In this document: positions 52,050 to 60,526 of the stretch, piece after piece
How the letters are laid out: the number at the start of each line of letters is the position of its first letter
How positions within the stretch are numbered: the first letter of the stretch is position 1
Made by a program: the position numbers and the translations under genes
Source of the DNA: Segatella copri
Lineage (GTDB): Bacteria > Bacteroidota > Bacteroidia > Bacteroidales > Bacteroidaceae
DNA length: 64,000 nt
Direction of reading: 5' to 3'
Assembly (NCBI RefSeq): GCF_019249795.2
Contig: NZ_CP156891.1
Location: 1,216,001 to 1,280,000, forward strand
The notes under the pieces: generated by a model
The model's input: the letters and a program-made list of their open reading frames with translations, nothing else
Databases searched by the model: none
Told to the model about the DNA's origin: nothing

Positions 52050-53303
52050 ATGAAAGCAGATTTGATTTTAAAGAATTACGAGATTGCAAAGGAGCGCTAT
52101 GCAGCTCTGGGTGTAGATACAGACAAGGCTATTGAGACTTTGGAGAAAACTCCTATCTCTCTGCACTGCTGGCAGGCTGATGATGTAGTTGGCTTCGAGC
52201 GCGGTGAGGCTGCTTCTGGTGGTATCCAGAGCACTGGTAACTATCCTGGCAAGGCTCGCAACATCGACGAACTCCGTCAGGACATCGAGAAGGTGAACTC
52301 TCTCCTGGCTGGTACTTTCCGTCTCAACCTTCATGAGATTTACGGTGAGTTCGGTGGCAAGCAGATTGACCGTAACGAGGTAACCGTAGACCAGTTTACA
52401 GGCTGGATGCAGTGGGCTAAGGAGCAGAACATGAAGCTCGACTTCAACTCTACTTCTTTCTCTCACCCTAAGAGTGGCAGCCTCTCATTGTCAAATCCTG
52501 ACCCAGCTATCCGCGAGTTCTGGATTGAGCACACCAAGCGTTGCCGCCGCATTGCAGACGCTATGGGTAAGTTCCAGAACGACCCATGTATCATGAACAT
52601 CTGGGTACACGATGGTTCTAAGGACATCACTGTAGAGAAGGGACGCTATCGTGAGATTTTGAAGAACTCTCTCGATGAGATCTTAGCAGAGGAGTTGCCT
52701 AACATGAAGTCTTGTCTCGAAGCTAAGCTCTTCGGTATTGGCTTGGAGGCTTACACCGTAGGTTCTCACGACTTCTACGCTGGCTACTGCGCTAAGAACA
52801 ACGTGATGTACACTCTCGATACAGGTCACTATGAGCCAACAGAGAACGTATCTGATGCAGTTTCTGCACTCCTGCTCTTCGTTCCTGAGCTGATGCTCCA
52901 CGTATCTCGCCCAATGCACTGGGATTCAGACCACGTAACCCTCTTCGATGACAACACACGCAACCTCTTCTCAGAGTTGGTTCGTGCCAACGCACTCGAC
53001 CGTGCTCACATCGGTCTCGACTACTTCGACGGTTCTATCAACCGCATCGGTGCTTACATCATCGGTGTTCGTGCTGCCCAGAAGTCATTGTTGCAGGCAT
53101 TCCTTGAGCCACTTGATACCCTCCGCAAGTACGAGGACGAGGGCAAGCTCTTCCAGCGCCTGGCTCTCCTCGAAGAAGAGAAGACATTGCCATTCGGTGC
53201 AGTATATGATTACTTCAACTTGAAGAACAACATCCCTGTTGGCGAAGAGTACATCGCAGACATCGAGAAGTACGAGGCTGAGGTACTCGCAAAGCGAGTT
53301 TAA
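52050..53303 (+). CDS. rhaA: L-rhamnose isomerase
   Basis: The 417-residue enzyme shows ISLHCWQADDVVGFE near the start, LDFNSTSFSHPKSG, NIWVHDGSKD and LDTGHYEPTENV. LHVSRPMHWDSDHV supplies metal-binding Asp/His residues. It converts L-rhamnose to L-rhamnulose with Mn2+. The codon use is more biased than in its neighbours (many GCT, GGT, CTC), which suggests high expression. Confidence 0.95.
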   Translation: MKADLILKNYEIAKERYAALGVDTDKAIETLEKTPISLHCWQADDVVGFERGEAASGGIQSTGNYPGKARNIDELRQDIEKVNSLLAGTFRLNLHEIYGEFGGKQIDRNEVTVDQFTGWMQWAKEQNMKLDFNSTSFSHPKSGSLSLSNPDPAIREFWIEHTKRCRRIADAMGKFQNDPCIMNIWVHDGSKDITVEKGRYREILKNSLDEILAEELPNMKSCLEAKLFGIGLEAYTVGSHDFYAGYCAKNNVMYTLDTGHYEPTENVSDAVSALLLFVPELMLHVSRPMHWDSDHVTLFDDNTRNLFSELVRANALDRAHIGLDYFDGSINRIGAYIIGVRAAQKSLLQAFLEPLDTLRKYEDEGKLFQRLALLEEEKTLPFGAVYDYFNLKNNIPVGEEYIADIEKYEAEVLAKRV

Positions 53304-53447
53304 GAACGATTTAAGTGAAGAGTGAAGAACGATTTAACTGAAGAGTGAAGAACGAAGAATTCAATAGTCTTATGGCTAAAAAAACACATGAATTCTTCAC
53401 TCTTCGTTCTTCACTCAAAATCGCTCTTCACTTAATTACTAAACAAT
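53304..53447 (+). repeat. Intercistronic GTGAAGA repeats forming a long hairpin
   Basis: The whole gap between rhaA and rhaT consists of repeats of GTGAAGA(GTGAAGAACGA) on the left (53313-53362) and their complements on the right (53390-53432), with a 27-nt A/T-rich loop. GAATTC marks both inner ends. Confidence 0.75.
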
Positions 53448-54479
53448 ATGGAAATATTAATAGGACTTTTAATCATAGCCATCGGCGCATTCTGCCAGTC
53501 CAGCTGTTACGTTCCAATCAACAAGATTAAGGATTGGAGTTGGGAATCCTACTGGGTAGTTCAGGGTGTGTTCGCATGGCTTATTTTGCCTTTCTTAGGC
53601 GCAATGCTCGCTGTTCCAAGCGGCCATTCCTTCTTTGAATTATTCGACGGTTATGGCTTCAACGTAGCAATGACCATGCTCTTCGGTGTACTCTGGGGCG
53701 TAGGTGGACTGACCTTCGGTCTTTCCATGCGCTATCTGGGAGTAGCATTGGGACAGAGCATCGCCTTGGGAACCTGTGCAGGTCTCGGCACCATCATGGG
53801 ACCTGTATTGCTCAACATCTTCTTCCCGGAGATGGACGCCCTCTCATCGCTTACCTTCAGCGTAATTCTCGGCGTGGTAGTCACTCTTCTCGGTATCGCC
53901 ATCATCGGTGTGGCAGGTAGTATGAAGGCGGCATCGCTCTCAGAAGAAGAGAAGAAGGCGGCAGTAAAGGACTTCAACTTCCCTAAGGGACTTGCCATCG
54001 CCTTGCTGGCTGGTTTCATGAGCGGCTGCTTCAATGTGGGTCTCGCCTTCGGTTCCGATATCCATTTCGGCAGTTTCACTCCTGATATGTACAAGACCTT
54101 GCCAGCCACCTTCCTGGTTACCCTAGGTGGTTTCATCACCAATGCCATCTACTGTTTCTATCAGAACACCAAGAATCATACTTGGAGCGATTACAAGAAC
54201 CAGGAGGTTTGGAGCAATAACATTCTCTATAGTGTCTTGGCTGGTGCCTTGTGGTACAGCCAGTTCTTCGGACTGTCACTGGGCAAGGGGTTCCTCACCG
54301 AATCTCCTACCCTCATGACCCTATCGTTCTGCATTCTGATGGCGCTCAACGTAGTATTCTCGAATGTATGGGGCATCATCCTAAAGGAATGGAAAGGCTG
54401 CTCAAAGAAGACCATCTCCGTATTAATTGTCGGCATCATCGTCTTGATTATCTCAAGCTTCTTGCCACAACTTATATAA
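53448..54479 (+). CDS. rhaT: L-rhamnose/proton symporter
   Basis: The 343-residue membrane protein has ten predicted segments and RhaT-type text: GAFCQSSCYVPINKIKDWSW, ESYWVVQGVFAWLILPFLGA, LGVALGQSIALGTCAGLGTI and GFMSGCFNVGLAFGSDI. It imports L-rhamnose with protons across the inner membrane. It is the last gene on this strand; a strong terminator follows. Confidence 0.95.
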   Translation: MEILIGLLIIAIGAFCQSSCYVPINKIKDWSWESYWVVQGVFAWLILPFLGAMLAVPSGHSFFELFDGYGFNVAMTMLFGVLWGVGGLTFGLSMRYLGVALGQSIALGTCAGLGTIMGPVLLNIFFPEMDALSSLTFSVILGVVVTLLGIAIIGVAGSMKAASLSEEEKKAAVKDFNFPKGLAIALLAGFMSGCFNVGLAFGSDIHFGSFTPDMYKTLPATFLVTLGGFITNAIYCFYQNTKNHTWSDYKNQEVWSNNILYSVLAGALWYSQFFGLSLGKGFLTESPTLMTLSFCILMALNVVFSNVWGIILKEWKGCSKKTISVLIVGIIVLIISSFLPQLI

Positions 54480-54489
54480 CAAAAAAGGA

Positions 54490-54524
54490 ACCCCGAGTAT
54501 TTCACAATGCTCGGGGTCTTTTTA
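54490..54524 (+). terminator. Terminator of the rhamnose operon
   Basis: ACCCCGAG pairs with CTCGGGGT and is followed by a T-rich run. Confidence 0.8.
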
Positions 54525-54600
54525 TTAAACTTAATTATCTAAACCAAAAATTCTTATAGAAAACAATCTTTAAAACTTATTTCTTTATCTAAAGCCTATA

Positions 54601-55410
54601 TTATCTTGGCAAATTAAATGCCTTGGTCATCTCAGCCATTTCCTCCTGGCTCATACCATCAGGCTCGAATCCCATGCACTTGGAATCGATGTAAATCTTG
54701 GCGCTCTTAGAGAGTACGTCAATCTGGTCGAAGGCATCCATCACGTCCAAGCCCTTGGCAAAGACACCATGCTTCTCCCACATCACTACATCATAATCCT
54801 CCAACTCCTTCAAGGTCTCCTCAGCAAGTTTCAAACTGCCTGGCAACTGATAAGGAACGATACCCAAACCGAGTGGACAAAAAGCCTTGGTCTCTGGAAT
54901 CATGCTCCAGAGCAGGTTGCTCAACACGTCCTTGCCCATGAACTTCTTGTTGTGGCTCATGGCGATAAGCTCGATAGGGTGAGTATGAACAGTAGCCTTA
55001 TAGTTGGAACCCTTCTCGATGAGACGGGCATGAACGCTCAAGTGACTAGGCAACTCAGATGTTGGCATTACAGGATTATTTGCGATGATAACATAGCTGG
55101 CGCAATCGTCGAGGATGCGGATGATAGAACCGTTCTCCATAGGCCAGCGAGCCAAGTCGCGCATACGCTTACCTGTACCCTTGCAGAAGAAATAGCAACC
55201 TTTTAAGGCTGGCAATGCTGTACCAATCTGCTTTACTTCGCTGATGGCAGGCAAAGCCTTGATTTCGTCATCAACCAAGTCGGTAACGTTTACAGTGATG
55301 TTACCACCATTACGCTCAGCCCAACCATTCTGCCAGAGGTATCCAGCAACTTCAGCTATCTTCTCGACCTCCTTTTTCAAGGCAGGACGACCTTCTAAAA
55401 CACTATTCAT
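54601..55410 (-). CDS. rhaD: Rhamnulose-1-phosphate aldolase
   Basis: The 269-residue class II aldolase shows YLWQNGWAERNGGNITVNV, CYFFCKGTGKRMRDLARWP, the zinc-binding HLSVHARLIEKGSNYKATVH, HTHPIELIA and EKHGVFAKGLDVMDAFDQID. It splits rhamnulose 1-phosphate to DHAP and L-lactaldehyde. It is on the opposite strand to the rest of the pathway and has its own -7 box (TACTTTTG, 55448-55455 on the minus strand). No lactaldehyde reductase or dehydrogenase gene is in the window. Confidence 0.95.
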   Translation of the reverse strand: MNSVLEGRPALKKEVEKIAEVAGYLWQNGWAERNGGNITVNVTDLVDDEIKALPAISEVKQIGTALPALKGCYFFCKGTGKRMRDLARWPMENGSIIRILDDCASYVIIANNPVMPTSELPSHLSVHARLIEKGSNYKATVHTHPIELIAMSHNKKFMGKDVLSNLLWSMIPETKAFCPLGLGIVPYQLPGSLKLAEETLKELEDYDVVMWEKHGVFAKGLDVMDAFDQIDVLSKSAKIYIDSKCMGFEPDGMSQEEMAEMTKAFNLPR

Positions 55411-55539
55411 ATTAATCTTGTTATTAGCTTATTTAAAATTTCTGCTGCAAAAGTAATCATTTCCGCCCATATCCAACCTATTCTTTTGATATTTGGGCTA
55501 TGACATTTGGCATAACCCTCAAAATCGTGAAAAATGCAG

Positions 55540-55576
55540 AAAGCGGCTTCTTGCATCACGCAAGAAAACCGCCCTT
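55540..55576 (-). terminator. Terminator of the blaI-M56-tonB operon
   Basis: AAGCGG...TTCTTGC pairs with GCAAGAA...CCGCCCTT; T5 follows shortly after on the minus strand. Confidence 0.65.
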
Positions 55577-55690
55577 TTCATTCTACATGTCAATAGAGAA
55601 TACATACCCTATCGCTGAGATGAGATTTATGCTCTTTTTCATTGAGTTGAGATATATGCTCTTATTATAACCTGAGATTGATATTCTACT

Positions 55691-56377
55691 TTACTTCTTT
55701 TTCCCTGGGGTTGCATCTTTCCAAAGAGAGAATTTTACAGGGACCATATATCTTACACTTACAGGTTTACCATTCTGTGTACCCGGAGTCCACTTAGGCA
55801 TTCCCTTCACGACTCTCAATGCCTCAGCATCAAGTTCCGGATCTATAGATTTGGCTATCTTGGCATGCGTAACGCTGCCATCCTTCTGGACGATAAAGGT
55901 TACGATCACACGACCCTGCTTTTTGGCCTTGACTGCGGAAGCAGGATATTTGATGTTATCAGCCAGATACTTCATCAACATTAACTGACCACCAGGAAAA
56001 AACGGCATCGTCTCTGGTATATCATACACTACGCTCTTAGTCGTATCGGCAGGAGCTGTCGCATCAGAAGTCTTTGCTTCCGCCTTCAGTTCAGCTTCCG
56101 CCTTTGCCAATTCTGCAGCCTCGGCAGCTTTCATTTCAGCCGTCTCTGATGGGTTCATCATCTCGACAGCATCCTTTGCCATCGGATTCGCCACAGCCAC
56201 ATCAGCATTCAGAGCCTGCTCAGTCTTCTGCTGAACCTCAGCTACTACTGGAATCTGCTCGCCAATCTCACGAGCCACACTCTCGATGTTGCTCACCATG
56301 AGCAACACTCCTGCCAAAGGTGCGAAAAGGAGGTACTTCGCCTTGCCTATTTCACTTGTTCTACGTTTGTTCATCAT
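55691..56377 (-). CDS. TonB-family energy transducer, M56-associated
   Basis: The start MMNKRRTSEIGKAKYLLFAP precedes a membrane segment (PLAGVLLMVSNI). A long Ala/Glu/Lys-rich periplasmic linker follows, then a TonB C-terminal domain (PFFPGGQLMLMKYLADNIKY, GRVIVTFIVQKDGSVTHAKI, LDAEALRVVKGMPKWTPGTQ). It starts 1 nt after the stop of the M56 gene. In many Bacteroidota these two parts form a single BlaR1-like/TonB protein. Here they are split at an A8 run. The domain would couple the inner membrane to outer-membrane receptors. Confidence 0.85.
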   Translation of the reverse strand: MMNKRRTSEIGKAKYLLFAPLAGVLLMVSNIESVAREIGEQIPVVAEVQQKTEQALNADVAVANPMAKDAVEMMNPSETAEMKAAEAAELAKAEAELKAEAKTSDATAPADTTKSVVYDIPETMPFFPGGQLMLMKYLADNIKYPASAVKAKKQGRVIVTFIVQKDGSVTHAKIAKSIDPELDAEALRVVKGMPKWTPGTQNGKPVSVRYMVPVKFSLWKDATPGKKK

Positions 56378-56378
56378 T

Positions 56379-57137
56379 TTAATTTTTTTTAAGAGGTAAT
56401 AAATTAAAATTATTGGCAATCTTGGTCGATTCATTCGGCTGTCGATATGCCAAACCTAGAAGGTGATACTGATAGGATTTGCGCGCGTTGCCATCAGATA
56501 AAACACTTTCATCGGCTAAATATTCCAAATTCATTCTTACTTCCTGCTTCATCAGCCAGGCAAACGGATTAAACCAGCAGGCGATGGAGAAAAGCTCAGA
56601 GAAGAGGGTATCTAGGGAATGGAGACCCGAAACATGGGTGCATTCATGAACCATCACTTCATGCAACTGCCTACCCTCCAGGGTAGATGGATACATAAAC
56701 ACCCAGCGGAAGAAGGAGAACGGACTCCCCTCGCCCTTGAGCAGATGTACCGTGATGCCTTCCACCTCTTGTTTCCGGGAAATAACCACAAGGCGGATGA
56801 TGCTGAAGAGCTGCCATACCAACCGCAATGAGAGGACGGCTACTCCTACCCAATAGATGCCCAGCAGCATATCCATCCAGGTTATGCCGGAAGCCTGAGC
56901 CTTTACAACCACCACGGGATAAAACGTGTCGGCATATACATTCGCCATACTCACCATCGTAGGGGTATCGCGTACCCAATATTCCAGATTGAGCGCCGGA
57001 ACCATCAGGGCGACGGCATAGATGAGCCAGAGGGTAAGGCGGCGAAGACCGAAGAAGGTATCGCGGCTCACCGTGAGGCGATAAAACCCATAAAGGAGCA
57101 TCAGGGCTACATTGATTTTTATAAGATATATTGCCAT
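56379..57137 (-). CDS. M56-family metallopeptidase (BlaR1-like)
   Basis: The 252-residue inner-membrane protein has four hydrophobic segments and the zinc-peptidase motif VMVHECTHVSG (HExxH), with a later Glu in LEYLADESVL. BlaR1/MecR1-type proteases respond to a signal and cleave the BlaI-type repressor encoded just upstream. The extracellular penicillin-binding sensor domain of true BlaR1 is absent, so beta-lactams need not be the signal. The reading frame ends in a run of eight A residues (56383-56390), directly before the TonB start. Confidence 0.85.
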   Translation of the reverse strand: MAIYLIKINVALMLLYGFYRLTVSRDTFFGLRRLTLWLIYAVALMVPALNLEYWVRDTPTMVSMANVYADTFYPVVVVKAQASGITWMDMLLGIYWVGVAVLSLRLVWQLFSIIRLVVISRKQEVEGITVHLLKGEGSPFSFFRWVFMYPSTLEGRQLHEVMVHECTHVSGLHSLDTLFSELFSIACWFNPFAWLMKQEVRMNLEYLADESVLSDGNARKSYQYHLLGLAYRQPNESTKIANNFNLLPLKKN

Positions 57138-57214
57138 ACAGTTTCGATTTTTGTTTGAAATGAACTTAATAATTATTCTTCCGAAAGCTTGATTTATTCA
57201 GCAAAGTTCTCGAG

Positions 57215-57577
57215 TTATTCTTCCGAATTCTCGATTTCACGGATGATATCCTTGAGGTCCTCAGGACTGATTTTCTCGTCCTTGGCAAAGAAGGAAACCA
57301 TTTCCTTGAAGGAATTCTTGAAGTAATTGTTCACGAAACCCGACAGGAACTTCCGCTTGTAATCGCTCTCGGCTATGAGTGGAGAATAGACATAACCCTT
57401 ACCATCCCGCTCCGCCTTGACATATTCCTTGCGCTTCAGATTGTTCACAATAGAAGCCACTGTAGTATAAGGTGGACGAGGTTCTGGCAACAGTTCCATA
57501 ATCTGTTTCACGGCACATCGTCCCAATTGCCATATCCGAAGCATAATATCTTCTTCCTGATTCGTCAGCTTTTCCAT
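57215..57577 (-). CDS. BlaI/MecI-family transcriptional repressor
   Basis: The 120-residue protein has a winged helix-turn-helix (EEDIMLRIWQLGRCAVKQIM, then PPYTTVASIVNNLKRKEYVK) and a C-terminal dimerisation helix region. The YTTVASI/NNLKRK segment is the recognition part typical of BlaI. It heads the operon with the M56 protease and TonB genes. Three copies of TACGAnnTTTTCGTA-like palindromes lie upstream, one across its own promoter, so autorepression is very likely. Confidence 0.9.
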   Translation of the reverse strand: MEKLTNQEEDIMLRIWQLGRCAVKQIMELLPEPRPPYTTVASIVNNLKRKEYVKAERDGKGYVYSPLIAESDYKRKFLSGFVNNYFKNSFKEMVSFFAKDEKISPEDLKDIIREIENSEE

Positions 57578-57629
57578 ATTTCTATCTTTATTCTTTTAAA
57601 TTCAACATTCTTGTTTCTAAATCACGCTG

Positions 57630-57660
57630 CAAATCTACGAACTTTTCGTATAAGTACAAA
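57630..57660 (-). promoter_or_regulatory. Promoter of the blaI-M56-tonB operon with overlapping operator
   Basis: On the minus strand this is TTTG (57660-57657), 19 bp, TAGATTTG (57637-57630). The palindrome TACGAACTTTTCGTA (57636-57650) overlaps the -7 box and spacer. Confidence 0.75.
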
Positions 57661-57754
57661 ACAACCTACGTTAAAAAACATAAATTCAACTACACTTTAA
57701 CGTTTTACGAGCTTTTCGTAATACTAAAACATAGAAAATTACGAGTTTATCGTA
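57636..57754. promoter_or_regulatory. Three BlaI-type operators
   Basis: Copies of a 15-bp palindrome with consensus TACGAnnTTTTCGTA lie at 57636-57650, 57706-57720 and 57740-57754 (the last with one change). The half site TACGA/TCGTA is conserved in all. Confidence 0.75.
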
Positions 57755-57785
57755 GATTACATATAAAAAGAACCAATATATAATA

Positions 57786-58040
57786 ATACACGATCAGTGC
57801 CAGTGCAACAACATCTCCATCAAGAACATCCAGATGGATTGCGACAACTTCTTCGATGTGGGTAAGAGCGATAAATACCGCCTAGTAGATTTCACCTTCC
57901 AGGATATCACCTGCACCGACAAGAAGATGGCATTCGATGCCAGCCTCATCGAGAATACCATGGCAAAGAAGATGAACATCACCCCTAGAGAAAAGAGCAA
58001 CGGATTGAAGACCACCGGCGATGCCGATGGGTTGAAATAA
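57786..58040 (+). pseudogene. 3' remnant of a beta-helix polysaccharide enzyme (GH28-like)
   Basis: The frame encodes CQCNNISIKNIQMDCDNFFD then VGKSDKYRLVDFTFQDITCT and ends TTGDADGLK. Repeating Asn-Ile-x-Ile-Lys-Asn-Ile turns and the NFFDVGKSDKYRL segment fit the last coils of pectin-degrading right-handed beta-helix proteins (GH28 type). No start codon or upstream part exists; the preceding sequence is the BlaI operator region. It is probably a truncated gene. An ATG-initiated 68-codon peptide (57834) is possible but unlikely to be functional. Confidence 0.5.
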
Positions 58041-58180
58041 CACCTACATTTTATAGAAAGTAATACAGAATTGAGTACAGAAACGAGCTTAATTTGCAAG
58101 AATAAGGCGCGTTTTGTTTTTTTATATCCCTCCTTATTTCTTTTTATCTCTTAAAATTAGGCATTTCCAAATATTTTGCT

Positions 58181-58188
58181 TAATTTTG
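58181..58188 (+). promoter_or_regulatory. -7 box of the ABC ATPase gene
   Basis: TAATTTTG lies 27 bp before the ATG at 58215. Confidence 0.5.
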
Positions 58189-58214
58189 CCTACAAAATAA
58201 TTTTGAGTAAGAAA

Positions 58215-58961
58215 ATGATAGATATAAAAGGTATAACCAAGAGCTTCGGCTCCCTGCAGGTGCTTAAGGGCATCGACCTGCATATTGACAAGGGCGAGGT
58301 GGTAAGTATCGTCGGTCCTAGTGGTGCCGGCAAGACTACACTCCTCCAGATTATCGGTACCCTCGACAAGCCTGATAGTGGCAGCATCATGGTTGATGGC
58401 ATCGATGTAAGCAGCCTCAGCACCAAGAAACTGAGCGATTTCCGCAACCAGCATCTCGGTTTCGTCTTCCAGTTCCACCAACTTCTCCCTGAGTTCACCG
58501 CCTTGGAGAACATCATGATTCCTGCCTTCATTGCAGGCAAGAGCCGAAAAGAAGCCAAGGAGCGTGCCGAGGAGTTATTGGAATTCATGGGCTTGAGCGA
58601 TAGAGCCAGTCACAAACCTGCCGAGTTATCCGGTGGTGAGAAACAGCGTGTAGCCGTGGCGAGAGCTTTGGTCAATAATCCTGCCGTCATCCTTGCCGAT
58701 GAGCCATCAGGAAGTCTCGACACCAAGAACAAGGCTGAGCTTCACCAGCTCTTCTTCGACCTCAGAGACAAGTTCGGTCAGACTTTCGTCATCGTAACTC
58801 ATGATGAGGGCCTTGCTGCCATCACCGACCGCACCATCCACCTCAAGGATGGAATGATTGAGAAGACGGTGGAGGCAGGAACAGCTGATAGCAAGAAAGA
58901 AACTGAAGAGGTTGTAAAAGCCCCAACAATAGAAGAAAAAACTGAAGATAATATTATATGA
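58215..58961 (+). CDS. lolD-like: ABC transporter ATP-binding protein, LolD/MacB-like
   Basis: The start [20 protein letters not shown] at 58215 is preferred over an ATG at 58176 that overlaps the promoter. Motifs are Walker [11 protein letters not shown]-loop [17 protein letters not shown], signature [15 protein letters not shown], Walker [13 protein letters not shown] and switch His VTHDE. This pattern belongs to the LolD/MacB group that powers lipoprotein release or efflux without membrane transport. A charged Glu/Lys/Thr-rich tail of about 25 residues is added. No permease gene lies nearby; it overlaps the CvfB-like gene by 4 bp (ATGA). Confidence 0.85.
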   Translation: MIDIKGITKSFGSLQVLKGIDLHIDKGEVVSIVGPSGAGKTTLLQIIGTLDKPDSGSIMVDGIDVSSLSTKKLSDFRNQHLGFVFQFHQLLPEFTALENIMIPAFIAGKSRKEAKERAEELLEFMGLSDRASHKPAELSGGEKQRVAVARALVNNPAVILADEPSGSLDTKNKAELHQLFFDLRDKFGQTFVIVTHDEGLAAITDRTIHLKDGMIEKTVEAGTADSKKETEEVVKAPTIEEKTEDNII

Positions 58962-59800
58962 GCAAAAAGATAAAACTCGGCGATTACAATCGCCTTCGCA
59001 TCGTAAAGAAAGTTGATTTCGGTCTGTATCTCGATGGTGGTGACGAGGGAGAGATCCTCCTTCCATCCCGCTACGTACCTGAAGACGCAGGCATCGGCGA
59101 CGAGCTGGATGTCTTCATCTATCTCGACCAGGAAGAGCGCCTCATAGCAACCACCGAAACCCCTTTGGCAAAGGTGGGCGATTTCGCCTATCTCGAAGTG
59201 AAATGGGTCAACGAATACGGAGCCTTTCTGGGCTGGGGACTGATGAAGGACATCTTCTGCCCATTCCGTGAGCAGAAGAAGCGCATGGTGCTCGGCAACT
59301 CCTACATCGTGCATATCCACATCGACGAGGAGAGCTATCGCATCGTTGCCTCTGCCAAGATTGAGCGTTATCTCAACGAAGACCATCCTCACTACAAGCA
59401 TGGCGATGAAGTGGATCTCCTCATCTGGCAGAAGACCGATCTCGGCTTCAAGGTTATCATCGACAACCAGTATCCGGGTCTGCTCTATCAGGACCAGATT
59501 TTCCAGTACATCCACACCGGTGACAAGATGAAGGGCTACATCGGAAGAGTTCGCCCTGACGGAAAGATAGATGTCACCCTACAGAAGACCGGTATTCAGC
59601 AGACTGCCGATTTCGCCGAAACCCTCTACCAGTATCTCTTGGACAACGATGGCGAGTGTAACCTTGGCGACAAGAGCGAAGCCGACGACATCTACGAGCG
59701 TTTCCACGTGAGCAAGAAGGTTTACAAGCGTGCCGTGGGCGATCTATACAAAAAGCGCCTCATCACCGTAAGCCCGATGAGCATCCGATTGGCGGAATAA
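58958..59800 (+). CDS. cvfB-like: CvfB-like S1 RNA-binding protein
   Basis: The 280-residue protein consists of repeated OB/S1 folds: [60 protein letters not shown] and [17 protein letters not shown]. It ends in a winged helix ([20 protein letters not shown]). This is the CvfB architecture (three S1 domains plus winged helix), which binds RNA and affects virulence or stress genes in Firmicutes. It is translationally coupled to the ABC ATPase gene by a 4-bp overlap. Confidence 0.85.
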   Translation: MSKKIKLGDYNRLRIVKKVDFGLYLDGGDEGEILLPSRYVPEDAGIGDELDVFIYLDQEERLIATTETPLAKVGDFAYLEVKWVNEYGAFLGWGLMKDIFCPFREQKKRMVLGNSYIVHIHIDEESYRIVASAKIERYLNEDHPHYKHGDEVDLLIWQKTDLGFKVIIDNQYPGLLYQDQIFQYIHTGDKMKGYIGRVRPDGKIDVTLQKTGIQQTADFAETLYQYLLDNDGECNLGDKSEADDIYERFHVSKKVYKRAVGDLYKKRLITVSPMSIRLAE

Positions 59801-59822
59801 AGTTTTTAGAACTATATATAAT

Positions 59823-59862
59823 AAGGTGGCGCATCAAATGAGATGCGTCACCTTTATTTTCT
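59823..59862 (+). terminator. Terminator of the ABC ATPase-cvfB operon
   Basis: AAGGTGGCGCATC pairs with GATGCGTCACCTT (one mismatch), followed by a T-rich run. Confidence 0.8.
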
Positions 59863-59913
59863 TATACGGTTTACCACCCAAACCAAGGGCAGCCATCGTA
59901 TGATCCTTGATAA

Positions 59914-59985
59914 TCAATTTACCAGCAAGGAAAGCTTTCTAAGTTGTCGCTCAAATTCATTTTCCGTATAAATTTTAACCTTCAT
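59914..59985 (-). pseudogene. Truncated RelE/ParE-type toxin start
   Basis: The 23-codon frame MKVKIYTENEFERQLRKLSL then stops. It looks like the N-terminus of a RelE/ParE/YafQ-like toxin. It begins 1 nt after the stop of the upstream small gene, as toxin genes do after antitoxins. Beyond the stop, another frame reads LIIKDHTMAALGLGGKPYKK, suggesting a frameshift or fusion with other sequence. Non-functional. Confidence 0.5.
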
Positions 59986-59986
59986 A

Positions 59987-60268
59987 CTACGCCTCCTCTT
60001 CCCGAAGTCTTCTCAACAAATCACGAGCATTCATCGGCTTAGTCCCATTCTTCTTATGGGCTTCCAGTTCATCAAGAGCACGGTTGAGACTTTCTGCCAC
60101 ATAGGCTTCCTGCTCTGCCTGGCTCATATAAGTTTCCTGATAACTGTTTCCTGATTTGGAGATAGAACTGGCTAATTTTTCAGCATAGTCTTTGAGCTTG
60201 GCGACAAATTCGTCAAGCGTATATTGACCTGTAGAAGGTACTTGAAACTGAATATTAATCGTTTCCAT
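59987..60268 (-). CDS. Small acidic protein, probable orphan antitoxin
   Basis: The 93-residue protein (METINIQFQVPSTGQYTLDE, DYAEKLASSISKSGNSYQ, ending NARDLLRRLREEEA) is helical and acidic, has no signal peptide, and resembles antitoxins in size and layout. It is followed 1 nt later by a truncated RelE/ParE-like toxin start. With the toxin broken, it may now be a free regulator or counter foreign toxins. The family is not assigned. Confidence 0.55.
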   Translation of the reverse strand: METINIQFQVPSTGQYTLDEFVAKLKDYAEKLASSISKSGNSYQETYMSQAEQEAYVAESLNRALDELEAHKKNGTKPMNARDLLRRLREEEA

Positions 60269-60399
60269 CTTATTCCTTTCTTTTAAATTAACGCCACAAA
60301 ATTAAAGAAAAGAATTGGAAATGCCAAAGAAAAGAGCGACTTTCTTTAGTTTAAGATACGAAAAACATTCAACAACAGTTTTTGAATGTAGCAAACTAC

Positions 60400-60438
60400 A
60401 TGATGCAAATTAAATATATAATCTGCAAGATGCATCAT
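60400..60438. repeat. Inverted repeat upstream of the vor operon end
   Basis: ATGATGCA (60400-60407) and TGCATCAT (60431-60438) form an inverted repeat around an AT-rich centre, between the antitoxin gene's promoter region and the vorC terminator. It could be an operator for the antitoxin gene. Confidence 0.4.
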
Positions 60439-60468
60439 TTTTTCCTTTTCAACCCAGCCTAATAAAAC

Positions 60469-60506
60469 AAGGGAGCGAACTGCATTGCAACGCAGCCCGC
60501 TCCCTT
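60469..60506 (-). terminator. Terminator of the TPR-vor operon
   Basis: AAGGGAGCG...CTGC pairs with GCAG...CGCTCCCTT-type sequence, followed on the minus strand by TTGTTTTATT. Confidence 0.8.
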
Positions 60507-60526
60507 ATCTATACTGATGATTGAAT

